DNA of 64,000 bases from Candidatus Parepulonipiscium sp. PG-Nuni2H_MBin01 (GTDB lineage Bacteria > Bacillota > Clostridia > Lachnospirales > Cellulosilyticaceae): assembly GCA_001994995.1 (NCBI GenBank), contig MDJM01000060.1, positions 1 to 64,000 on the forward strand. Reading direction: 5' to 3'. Positions 26,405 through 34,607 of the stretch are shown here, one piece after another; position 1 is the stretch's first letter; each line of letters begins with the position of its first letter. Position numbers and translations under genes: made by a program. The notes under the pieces are model-generated. The model saw only the letters and a list, made by a program, of their open reading frames with translations, ran no database searches and was not told the origin of the DNA.

Positions 26405-27937
26405 CTAATCTAATCCTAATTTATATTTTGCCTCATTCATTATATGAGTACTTTCTTCTATTATAATGTCATAACCTAATAAATCTCTGTCATTTATATA
26501 TTGAGCCAATAGCTGTGTAAATTCTTTAGCTGACGACGCTAATAATAATTGGATTAAATAGTCGCCCCATAATGTTTTTATTTTATTATTTAGCTTTGAT
26601 AGCTGTGCATCATGTGCAAAGCTAATATCATACTGCGCCATATAGTGCGTATACGGATATGTCCACTGTGCCAGTTGTTGTAAACTTTCCACATCTTGTT
26701 GTATCCACTTATCACCCACTCTATTATTTTGTAGCATCCAATACGTATAGTTAGCTCCATATATTTGGTCAAATAATTCTCTATTTGTATTTAGCAAATA
26801 ACTTACAGACGGTTTAAAAACAGCTCTATTATCCACCCATTCAAATGTCACACCTTCAACGCCCATCACGGTAAGAAATTGCCCTTGTTCGCTTAACATA
26901 TACGTCATTAACTCTAGAGCCTTTTTAGGGTCAGCGCAATCTTTTGATATAAATGTTAAAGTCCAACCGTTTATTCCAACTCCGGGTAACACATGGTCAT
27001 CCCCATTTGAATTTTTAGGCCCATCTATTGCTATATATATTTTCTCAGGGTCCGTTATTGCTAAAGTTTTCTGCTGGTCTGTTATATCCGTCCTTTGATA
27101 TAGAACACAAAAGTATTTACCTTGCGCAAATTTTTCTTCAAATTGCACCTTTTGGTCGGTAAATATTTCTGGATAAAGATAACCTTCTCTAAAAAGCTCA
27201 TTAAACATTTTTAGCCACGCTATATATTCATTATCCGTATTTCTATCATAATAAACTCCGTCTTTCTCAAATGGCACAGCCAGAAAATTTTGTAAATATA
27301 CATCAAACGAATATGAACCGTAGCTATTAAATGCGGTTGAACCAACTGGAATTATATCGTTATACAATGACGCAGCAGCTTTAACAGCCGATTTAAAGCC
27401 TTCCATAGTGCTCATATCTGGCTCCCCAATCGCTTTGTATATATCTTTTCTTACTATAAATACTTGGTTAGAACCTATATCATCTCTAAACTCATAGTCA
27501 GATGGCAAATATGATGAATTTGGGTACCCATATATATTTCCATCATTTTGTGTATACCATTCATATGTTTGCTGTGTACATTCTTCTTTAAATCCTACAT
27601 TATATAACTCATCTAATTCATTTAGCGCATACACTCTATCAGATTTTATTAAATCACTTACGTAAATATCATCCCAACCTAATGTGATTATATCTGGCAA
27701 ATTGTTTGTTTGTAATATAGTAGATAGTTTATTGCTCTCTTCTCCAATCGGCGTTACAAATTGTATATCTACTCCTACTATATCCGATATAGCTTGTGAT
27801 ACTACATCATAACCCCACTGATGCTTAAACCATGAGTAGTTAATATACCAATCTAATGTTACATTTTCGTCGTCTTCCACTATACTTGTGCAACCTACCA
27901 TTAATATCAACACTATAGCTACTAAACTTTTTTTCAT
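26405..27937 (-). CDS. Extracellular sugar-binding lipoprotein (LplA/YtcQ-like)
   Basis: A 510-residue ABC-type solute-binding protein. The lipoprotein signal is MKKSLVAIVLILMVGC with the modified Cys at residue 16. The mature part shows the binding-protein fold (DIITLGWDDIYVSDLIKSD, PGVGINGWTLTFISKDCADP). I chose the ATG at 27937, nine bases after GGAG. It is the first gene of a unit with yesM, yesN and GH3, and is separated from the permease genes by a terminator. This suggests it may present ligand to the kinase or serve the upstream permeases as an alternative receptor. The substrate is unknown; oligosaccharides are likely from context. Confidence 0.88.
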   Translation of the reverse strand: MKKSLVAIVLILMVGCTSIVEDDENVTLDWYINYSWFKHQWGYDVVSQAISDIVGVDIQFVTPIGEESNKLSTILQTNNLPDIITLGWDDIYVSDLIKSDRVYALNELDELYNVGFKEECTQQTYEWYTQNDGNIYGYPNSSYLPSDYEFRDDIGSNQVFIVRKDIYKAIGEPDMSTMEGFKSAVKAAASLYNDIIPVGSTAFNSYGSYSFDVYLQNFLAVPFEKDGVYYDRNTDNEYIAWLKMFNELFREGYLYPEIFTDQKVQFEEKFAQGKYFCVLYQRTDITDQQKTLAITDPEKIYIAIDGPKNSNGDDHVLPGVGINGWTLTFISKDCADPKKALELMTYMLSEQGQFLTVMGVEGVTFEWVDNRAVFKPSVSYLLNTNRELFDQIYGANYTYWMLQNNRVGDKWIQQDVESLQQLAQWTYPYTHYMAQYDISFAHDAQLSKLNNKIKTLWGDYLIQLLLASSAKEFTQLLAQYINDRDLLGYDIIIEESTHIMNEAKYKLGLD

Positions 27938-27956
27938 AGTCATCATCTCCATATAC

Positions 27957-27986
27957 TAAAAAAATGCAGACCGAAGCCTGCATTTT
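27957..27986 (-). terminator. Terminator between permease 2 and the second binding protein
   Basis: On the minus strand AAATGCAG-GC-TTCG-GT-CTGCATTT is followed by TTTTAG. It divides the transporter genes from the SBP-yesM-yesN-GH3 unit, although read-through is possible. Confidence 0.8.
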
Positions 27987-28018
27987 AATGTTATTATGGC
28001 TCCTTTATGAGCTTTTTA

Positions 28019-28846
28019 TTACTCTTTAACCCCACCTGCTGAAATACCACTAATAATATATCTTGAACAGAAGCAGAAGAATATCATAACTGGGATAACA
28101 GAAATTGCTACCGCTAAGTAAATCGCACCTTGGTTAGATGCAACGTCTTGAGATGCATTAAGTGATGCTATCATAACTGGTAATGTAAATTTATCTGGTG
28201 AGTTAAGTAAAATAAGTGGAACAAGATAGCTATTCCAGTTACCTATAAATGCGCCTATTGCCATTGTTGCAATACCTGGTGACATAATAGGTAATACGAT
28301 TTGGTGGAAAATTCTAATTTCGCTAGCACCGTCTATACGCGCTGCTTCTAGTAATGATGGCGATAATACAGATTTTACATATTGTCTTAAGAAAAATACA
28401 GTTCCTGGCGCAGCTATTGCTGGTATTATAAGCGGAATGTATGAATCAATTAATCCTAATGCACGCACTAAGTTATAAAACCCTAGTAAACCTAATTGGC
28501 CTGGTATCATCATAAATATTACAATTACACCAAATATAAAGTTGCTTCCTTTAAACTTATAAACTCCAAGCGCAAATGCTGTAAGTCCAGAAAAGTATGC
28601 TGTAAGTAATGTAGCTGGAACTGCTACTACTAAACTGTTCCAAAAACCTTTAAATAAGTCAAAGTAACCTGAAACTGTAACCCAGTTCTCTTCTAACGAT
28701 GTTCCTGGCTTAAATGTAAATGAAGCCATAATCTCAGAACCACTTCTTGTTGCATTTACCATCATAAGCACAAACGGTAGTATACAACTTATCGCAAGGA
28801 TGATTAACGCTGCATATACAATTGATTTTTTGATTTTAGTTCCCAT
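28019..28846 (-). CDS. Carbohydrate ABC transporter permease (MalG type)
   Basis: A 275-residue inner-membrane permease with six predicted spans. The EAA loop that contacts the ATPase is EAARIDGASEIRIFHQIVLP. The N-terminal helix is YAALIILAISCILPFVLMMV, as in MalG/UgpE-type CUT1 permeases. AAGGAGG precedes ATG 28846. It follows the MalF-type permease after two bases and is the last gene of binding protein-MalF-MalG. No ATPase gene is in the operon; as in many Firmicutes a shared MsmX-type ATPase elsewhere probably powers it. Confidence 0.94.
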   Translation of the reverse strand: MGTKIKKSIVYAALIILAISCILPFVLMMVNATRSGSEIMASFTFKPGTSLEENWVTVSGYFDLFKGFWNSLVVAVPATLLTAYFSGLTAFALGVYKFKGSNFIFGVIVIFMMIPGQLGLLGFYNLVRALGLIDSYIPLIIPAIAAPGTVFFLRQYVKSVLSPSLLEAARIDGASEIRIFHQIVLPIMSPGIATMAIGAFIGNWNSYLVPLILLNSPDKFTLPVMIASLNASQDVASNQGAIYLAVAISVIPVMIFFCFCSRYIISGISAGGVKE

Positions 28847-28848
28847 AA

Positions 28849-29742
28849 TTAATCCTCCTTCTTGTTGAATACTTTAAGCTGTAAAATAGAAATTACTAAT
28901 ATTATTAAGAATAGTACGTATGCAATCGCTGCTGCATAGCCTACCTGATTTGTTACAAACCCGAACTTATATAGATACATAACTACTGTTTGTAAACTGC
29001 CCGAAGGTGCTCCGTCTACTCCACCAGACATTAAGAATGGTAAGTCAAACATTTGTAAACCACCAATTAGCGATGTTATTGATATATATATAAGAATTGG
29101 TTTAAGTAGTGGTATAGTTATATTTTTAAACACTGCCCATCTACCTGCTCCATCTATTGCCGCCGCTTCAAAATATTCTGTTGAAATACCTTGAACACCC
29201 GCCATAAGTACGATAAACGAGTTACCAAACCACATCCAAGCGCCAATTACTGCTATTACTATCGGTGCTGTTGTCGTTGCTCCTAACCAGTTTATAGGCA
29301 TATCTATAAGCCCTGCTTCCATTAACATTTGGTTAAATGTACCAAACCTCCAGTCAAGTAGCGTTTTAAATAGAAATGATACAGATGTTGCTGCGATTAA
29401 GTTTGGTAAGTAGAAAATTGCTCTAAATACGCTTAACCCACGGAATCTGTATTTAATATCACTAAAAATTAAAGTAAGAATAAATGCTAGACCAATTTGT
29501 AATACAATGTTTACTGACCATATTTTTATTGTGTTCCATAACGCCTGCCAAAAAAACTTATCGTTAATTACACGAATATAGTTAGCCATACCAACAAAGT
29601 TTTCTGTACCATACCCTTTATAATCAGTGAAACTTAAATATAGCGTACGTAATACTGGATATACGCTAAATATTAAAAACACGATTACAAACGGTAGTAC
29701 AAATAAATAACCCATCCTATTATAATCTTTTTTCTTTCCCAT
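28849..29742 (-). CDS. Carbohydrate ABC transporter permease (MalF type)
   Basis: A 297-residue permease with six predicted spans, starting MGKKKDYNRMGYLFVLPFVI. The EAA loop is EAAAIDGAGRWAVFKNITIP. It pairs with the MalG-type protein to form the channel of a CUT1 sugar importer. GGGGAGG precedes ATG 29742. It lies 72 bases after the binding-protein gene and 2 bases before the second permease. The substrate class (di- or oligosaccharide) comes from the CUT1 family and the glycosidase/phosphorylase neighbours; the exact sugar is not readable. Confidence 0.94.
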   Translation of the reverse strand: MGKKKDYNRMGYLFVLPFVIVFLIFSVYPVLRTLYLSFTDYKGYGTENFVGMANYIRVINDKFFWQALWNTIKIWSVNIVLQIGLAFILTLIFSDIKYRFRGLSVFRAIFYLPNLIAATSVSFLFKTLLDWRFGTFNQMLMEAGLIDMPINWLGATTTAPIVIAVIGAWMWFGNSFIVLMAGVQGISTEYFEAAAIDGAGRWAVFKNITIPLLKPILIYISITSLIGGLQMFDLPFLMSGGVDGAPSGSLQTVVMYLYKFGFVTNQVGYAAAIAYVLFLIILVISILQLKVFNKKED

Positions 29743-29814
29743 GTATTAAACCTCCCCTTTTTTATAATAATTTATAATTACTGCTACAAGAAAGTACTTG
29801 CAGCAGCAGTTTAA

Positions 29815-31167
29815 TTATCTGTTGATTTGAATTTGTGGATAAGTTGATGCTACTACGTCATAGAAATAGTTAATCGCATCTTCTTTAGTTTTTTCGCCAA
29901 TTTTAACAGAGTTAATAGCATCGCCCCAAGCGTTACCAATAGCTGTGTCATATTGAGTTACTACAGAATAATCAATTTCTTGTGCTTGCTCTAACCAGAA
30001 CTGATACAACTGTTGTCCACCAAAGTTTTCATTTTCAACGTCTGAATATTTCTCTAACGTAGGAATGTGAGCTACTGTATCACCTTTAGAAATATCAATC
30101 CACCATTCCATAACGTCTGCATCTAAAGTACAATATTTAACAAACTCCCATGCAGTATCTTTTTTCTTACTATTAGAATTTATGCCGATAAATGAACCAC
30201 CCGCAAATCCACTTGATGGACCTTCTGCAACACCCCATAAGCCGAAAGTTTCATCTGTGTTATCTCTAAGAGTAAGTACGCCCCAAGATGGTAAACCGAA
30301 TGCAAATATTTCAGTTGTTCCAGAATTAGCTGCTGTTTCTGCTACTGCATCTGAGTCCCATACGTTTGTTTCAGCAGTAAGTATTGGCACTTCACCTTTC
30401 ATCGCTTGATACCATGGCGCAGACCATTGAGAAGCGTATGCAGTTAAATCATCTTGGTACAATGCTACTGCAAGGTCCATATAGTCAATGCGAGCTTGCG
30501 ATAAGTTTAATACTCCATCTACAACCCAAGCATCATCTCCTGCAAATACTCCCATTTCGCCATCAGAAGCAAAAATTCTATATCCAGCATCTCTAAGTTC
30601 GATAGCTGTATTATAAATTGTAGGGTAATCTTTAAATAATGTAGAGATAAACTCTGGGTCATCAGTACCATATACATCCATTGCAATGTCACGTCTGTAG
30701 AACATACCTGCTGGTGTAATTTGATAACTTATAGCTCTTTGAATTCCATCATCATCTTGACCAACTTCCCATACGTAATCAACTATTAAATCTGAATATT
30801 GTTGTGCATTATATGGCTCTTGGTTTAAATCTTCAAAGAAACCAGCATCATACATTGTAGCTAACATTTGTGGCTCTGCTACTATAACATCTGGCTCTGT
30901 AGCTCCACCAAGTAAAGCTGATTGCACTTTTGTTAAATAGTCAGCTGGTGCAATAACTACAGTTTCTACATCAATTCCTGTATCCTCCGAAAACTTTTTA
31001 CCAAATTGCTCAAGGTCTTGCGCCAGTGTCCATACTACAATTTTATCAGCAGAACCGCTAGAGTCGCTAGAACTACTACTAGAATCACTAGAACCACTAG
31101 AACCACAACCTACAAGAGCTAAACTACCTACTAGTAATACTGCCATTAATTTTTTAAATTGTTTCAT
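29815..31167 (-). CDS. Sugar-binding lipoprotein of the CUT1 transporter
   Basis: A 450-residue extracellular solute-binding protein (family 1). The lipoprotein signal ends in LVGSLALVGC, followed by a Ser/Gly-rich linker (about residues 25-41) that tethers the domain away from the membrane. The binding domain starts KIVVWTLAQDLEQFGKKF. I chose ATG 31167, preceded by GGGGGAA; the in-frame extension upstream lacks the signal layout. It is the first gene of the importer operon with both permeases. The Ser-rich linker is low-complexity, TAG/AGT-repeat-like DNA (near 31058-31110), typical of Gram-positive lipoproteins. Confidence 0.95.
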   Translation of the reverse strand: MKQFKKLMAVLLVGSLALVGCGSSGSSDSSSSSSDSSGSADKIVVWTLAQDLEQFGKKFSEDTGIDVETVVIAPADYLTKVQSALLGGATEPDVIVAEPQMLATMYDAGFFEDLNQEPYNAQQYSDLIVDYVWEVGQDDDGIQRAISYQITPAGMFYRRDIAMDVYGTDDPEFISTLFKDYPTIYNTAIELRDAGYRIFASDGEMGVFAGDDAWVVDGVLNLSQARIDYMDLAVALYQDDLTAYASQWSAPWYQAMKGEVPILTAETNVWDSDAVAETAANSGTTEIFAFGLPSWGVLTLRDNTDETFGLWGVAEGPSSGFAGGSFIGINSNSKKKDTAWEFVKYCTLDADVMEWWIDISKGDTVAHIPTLEKYSDVENENFGGQQLYQFWLEQAQEIDYSVVTQYDTAIGNAWGDAINSVKIGEKTKEDAINYFYDVVASTYPQIQINR

Positions 31168-31532
31168 ATATATTTCCCCCGTTCTTTTATTTGGCTCTGT
31201 TATGTTAAAGTACAAAAAGTTTTCTAAGGCTCCTTAAATAACAATCAGGTCCCTCCCTTTAAGTTAACAGCTCCTTGTATTTAATTATTATCTATAATTA
31301 CATTATACAAGGGTCAAATATATAATGTAATATCTTATTTTTCAAAAAGGTGTCATTATTTTATTTTTTTAAAATAGTGCACTTATTTTTGGCAAAAATT
31401 TTCCAGTGATTAGTTAATATTAAAAAAATGATATTTATTTAAATTTTAAATCAGTTACATTTAACAGAAATCTGTTTTTGCCAATAAATTACTCACAAAA
31501 AAAATCCCACGAACTAAGTTCATGGGATTTTC
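31168..31532. other. Intergenic region upstream of the sugar-importer operon
   Basis: A 365-base AT-rich region. On the minus strand it carries a candidate -10 TATAAT (plus-strand 31302-31307) for the binding-protein operon. This lies inside an inverted repeat, CTTGTAT (31274-31280) and ATACAAG (31305-31311), that could be an operator. The right end holds the terminator of the ABC transporter gene. I found no convincing catabolite-repression (cre) site and no coding sequence. Confidence 0.45.
31497..31529 (-). terminator. Terminator after the MacB-like ABC transporter gene
   Basis: On the minus strand AATCCCATGAAC pairs with GTTCGTGGGATT (one G-U pair) around a 3-base loop and is followed by TTTTTTT. 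It begins right after the stop codon of the transporter gene. Confidence 0.9.
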
Positions 31533-34430
31533 TTATTCACTTCGCAGTGCAATAACTGGATCTTTTTTAGAAGCTGAGTTAGCAGGAAGCAGTCCACCGG
31601 CTACTGTTATAGCCACACTAAGAATAATTAGAATAATCGCTGCCTCTAACGGTAAGTGAGCTTTAACATCATCGTTATTAACTAGAGACTGAATAATATT
31701 AGTAATAGGAATGTTCATTAATACAGTCGTTCCTACACCAATAAGTCCAGAGCACAAGCCAATGATTAATGTTTCAGCTTTAAAAACTTGTGATATGTTT
31801 TTCTTAGATGCACCAAGTGCACGAAGCACACCTATTTCTTTAGTTCGCTCAATAACAGAAATATGCGTTATAATACCAATCATAATAGAAGAAACTATAA
31901 GCGATACGCCTACAAATGCAATTAACACGTATGAAATTATATCAATCATTGATGTCATAGATGATATCATAGCACCAATTAAATCTGTGTAAGTAATTTG
32001 GCTATCTTCATCAACCATTTCATTATATTCTTCAATGCACGCTGATAGCAATTCTTTATCTTCAAAATTATCAATATAAATGCTAATAATGTCCGGGTTA
32101 TCATAATCAATTTTGCCAAACGCAGCTAAGTTGCTATTATAACTATAACCACCAACGTAGTTATCATAAATCATAATAAGCGTATCAGAATCTGTGCTAG
32201 ACTGCGCCCATGAGTTCATCATAGTAGCCATAGTAACATCATCCATCGCAGTAGCTTGCATATCTCCTGATAAATACATCATAAGCTGATACATCGAAAC
32301 TTTATCTTCCATACTCATATTTAAAATGTAGTCTCTAGCTGTCTGCACCTTTTGTTCATCATCTAACACTTCAAAATAAGTACCAGTAAGAACATTAATC
32401 TGTGGGTCGGCTTCTTGTGCCACAATAACATCACTTTCATCAGCAGCTTGCGCTATATAATCTGTAAACTGCGCTGAATATGCAATAGGTGTAGCAATCA
32501 AACGGTCAGATTCTACATTGTTAGGCTTAACAACGCCAACAATCTCAAGTTTAATCCCATCATCAGCTAACTCTTCCAACCTCTCATCTTCTATATAAGA
32601 ATATGTGCCATTTGGATTTAACTCATATCTATCACTTTCAAGCACAATAGAAAATTCTTTGCCAATTGTATCTTTATAATTCCACTGAAGCTCCTTTACA
32701 TCTTGGCCATCTCGGATTTTATCATCAATAGCTATAAGCTCCTCGGCAGTTAAAAATCCTAATTGGTATAAAACAGTCGTATCAATGCTATTAACATAAT
32801 CTAACACTAAAACAACCTCATCATAATTTTCTGGCCAATGACCATAAAGCACATCATAATTATCAGTCATAACAGGGCTAATTAGCGACCCATTGGATGT
32901 AGTCATTATTTGCGAGAAGTTAACGGCACCGTTAGCAGACGATGCGCCAGTAATAAATGCTGTTGACATCATTTCTTGCATTGGCGAAATGCTACTTAGC
33001 GTACTACTAGGCGTTAATATTGCGCTTGAATCGGTGCTAGTGTTAATTAAATTACCATCGCTATCATGAGCAAAAGCGTTAAAGCTTACGTTATAAGAAT
33101 AGACTATACCGTTACTTCCTACATAATCGTTAATCTCACTTTCAGGGTTATCAAGATAAACTTTAAATTTCTCTAAGTTATTAGAAACTTCTAGACTGCT
33201 AGACATACTAAGCACACTATGATTAGAATAAACCGCATTACGCTCTACGTCCATTAAGTCTTTTATGCTATTAGCTGTACTTTGTATACTACTTAAATCG
33301 AAAGTTTCCTTTTCTAGAACAACAGGATATGTAGTCATAGTATCTTTTTGCAAATCGTCAATATAAGCATTAACTCCATTCGATAAAGAAAGTATCATTG
33401 CAATCCCTATTATACCAATAGAGCCAGAGAAAGCTGTAAGCAACGTACGCTTTTTCTTAGTTTTTAAGTTGTTAAAGCTTAATGATACAGAAGTTTTAAG
33501 CGACATTTTAGCCTTCTTTTGTGGCTTTGCGCTAGGAATAACTCTAGTATATTCGGGATTAGAATTATCTAACGTTGTCCCATCTTGCAACTGGATTACT
33601 CTAGTAGCATCTTCTCCTTGTACTTCAGGATTGTGAGCTACCATAATAACAACGCGGTCTTGAGATACACCTTTAAGCAGCTCCATTATTTGGGCGCTAG
33701 TTTCGGTTCCTAAAATATCAGTTGCTTCTTTTGCTAATTTTTGCACACCTGTTTGAAACGGATTAGTATCATCTATCACCTTACCATCCTTTAAACGGAT
33801 TATACGCGATGAGTATTCCGCGGCTAACTCAGGATTATGAGTTACCATTATTACTAAGCGGTCTTTAGCCACCTCTTTAAGCAACTCCATAATCTGCACA
33901 CTAGTTTCAGTATCAAGCGCGCCGGTTGGTTCATCTGCCAGAATAATATCTGGGTTATTAACTAATGCACGAGCTATTGCTACGCGTTGCATTTGACCGC
34001 CCGATAGTTGGTTTGGCTTCTTATTAATATGTTGTCCTAATCCCACCTGCTCAAGAGCTGTTCTAGCTCTAGCTTTTCTATCTTTGCTAGTTATCCCACC
34101 TATAGTTAACGCTATTTCTACATTACCTAAAACTGATTGATGCGGAATAAGATTGTAACTTTGAAATACAAATCCAATTGTATGGTTGCGATAAGTATCC
34201 CAGTCCCTATCTTTATAATGCTTCGTTGAAACACCGTTAATAACAAGGTCGCCTGCATCATAACTGTCTAATCCACCAATTATATTTAGGCACGTTGTTT
34301 TACCCGAACCGCTCGGGCCTAATATTGATACGAATTCACTATCTCTAAAGTTTAAGCTAATGTTATTAAGCGCTTGTTGTGTAAATTCGTTCATCTGATA
34401 CTGCTTTGATATATTTTTTAACTGTAACAT
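31533..34430 (-). CDS. ABC transporter, fused ATPase and FtsX/MacB-type permease
   Basis: A 965-residue fusion. The ATPase domain (residues 1-225) has Walker A GPSGSGKT (38-45), LSGGQ (142-146), Walker B IILADEP (162-168) and the switch His198. It is followed by an unusual second copy of its own last third: residues 241-292 repeat 174-225 (TETSAQIMELLKG..., His266, LQDGTTLDNSNPE). Then come TM1 at about 333-352, a large extracellular domain (about 360-825), and three further spans ending in the FtsX core (ERTKEIGVLRALGASKKNISQVF). The fold fits MacB/LolCDE-like mechanotransmission transporters handling peptides or lipoproteins. AAGGAGG precedes ATG 34430, and a consensus promoter is at 34470-34498. 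Confidence 0.92.
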   Translation of the reverse strand: MLQLKNISKQYQMNEFTQQALNNISLNFRDSEFVSILGPSGSGKTTCLNIIGGLDSYDAGDLVINGVSTKHYKDRDWDTYRNHTIGFVFQSYNLIPHQSVLGNVEIALTIGGITSKDRKARARTALEQVGLGQHINKKPNQLSGGQMQRVAIARALVNNPDIILADEPTGALDTETSVQIMELLKEVAKDRLVIMVTHNPELAAEYSSRIIRLKDGKVIDDTNPFQTGVQKLAKEATDILGTETSAQIMELLKGVSQDRVVIMVAHNPEVQGEDATRVIQLQDGTTLDNSNPEYTRVIPSAKPQKKAKMSLKTSVSLSFNNLKTKKKRTLLTAFSGSIGIIGIAMILSLSNGVNAYIDDLQKDTMTTYPVVLEKETFDLSSIQSTANSIKDLMDVERNAVYSNHSVLSMSSSLEVSNNLEKFKVYLDNPESEINDYVGSNGIVYSYNVSFNAFAHDSDGNLINTSTDSSAILTPSSTLSSISPMQEMMSTAFITGASSANGAVNFSQIMTTSNGSLISPVMTDNYDVLYGHWPENYDEVVLVLDYVNSIDTTVLYQLGFLTAEELIAIDDKIRDGQDVKELQWNYKDTIGKEFSIVLESDRYELNPNGTYSYIEDERLEELADDGIKLEIVGVVKPNNVESDRLIATPIAYSAQFTDYIAQAADESDVIVAQEADPQINVLTGTYFEVLDDEQKVQTARDYILNMSMEDKVSMYQLMMYLSGDMQATAMDDVTMATMMNSWAQSSTDSDTLIMIYDNYVGGYSYNSNLAAFGKIDYDNPDIISIYIDNFEDKELLSACIEEYNEMVDEDSQITYTDLIGAMISSMTSMIDIISYVLIAFVGVSLIVSSIMIGIITHISVIERTKEIGVLRALGASKKNISQVFKAETLIIGLCSGLIGVGTTVLMNIPITNIIQSLVNNDDVKAHLPLEAAIILIILSVAITVAGGLLPANSASKKDPVIALRSE
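33554..33911 (-). repeat. Internal tandem duplication within the ABC ATPase coding region
   Basis: Codons for residues 174-225 (33911-33756) and 241-293 (33710-33554) encode the same segment, from just after the D-loop Asp through the switch His to the end of the ATPase domain. They are offset by 67 residues. The copies have diverged (for example EVAKDRLVIMVTHNPE versus GVSQDRVVIMVAHNPE), so the duplication is old but still readable. Confidence 0.85.
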
Positions 34431-34469
34431 GTAATTATCCTCCTTACTAATACGCTCGCAGTAACATAG

Positions 34470-34498
34470 ATTATAATATTATTTTATATAATTGTCAA
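34470..34498 (-). promoter_or_regulatory. Perfect consensus sigma-A promoter for the ABC transporter
   Basis: On the minus strand TTGACA (34498-34493), 17 bases, TATAAT (34475-34470). Both hexamers match consensus exactly with ideal spacing, 40 bases upstream of the start codon. Confidence 0.85.
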
Positions 34499-34562
34499 CT
34501 AATTATGTTTTTTAATTATTTTAGATAACTTCATATATAATTCATTTTTTTATGTATGCGTC

Positions 34563-34602
34563 AAAAAAAACTGCTACAACTTTATTTAGTCGTAGCAGTT
34601 TG
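34563..34602 (-). terminator. Terminator after phosphorylase 2
   Basis: On the minus strand AACTGCTAC-G-AC pairs with GT-T-GTAGCAGTT around a short AT loop and is followed by eight T. It lies a few bases after the stop codon of the gene. Confidence 0.88.
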
Positions 34603-34607
34603 CTAAT

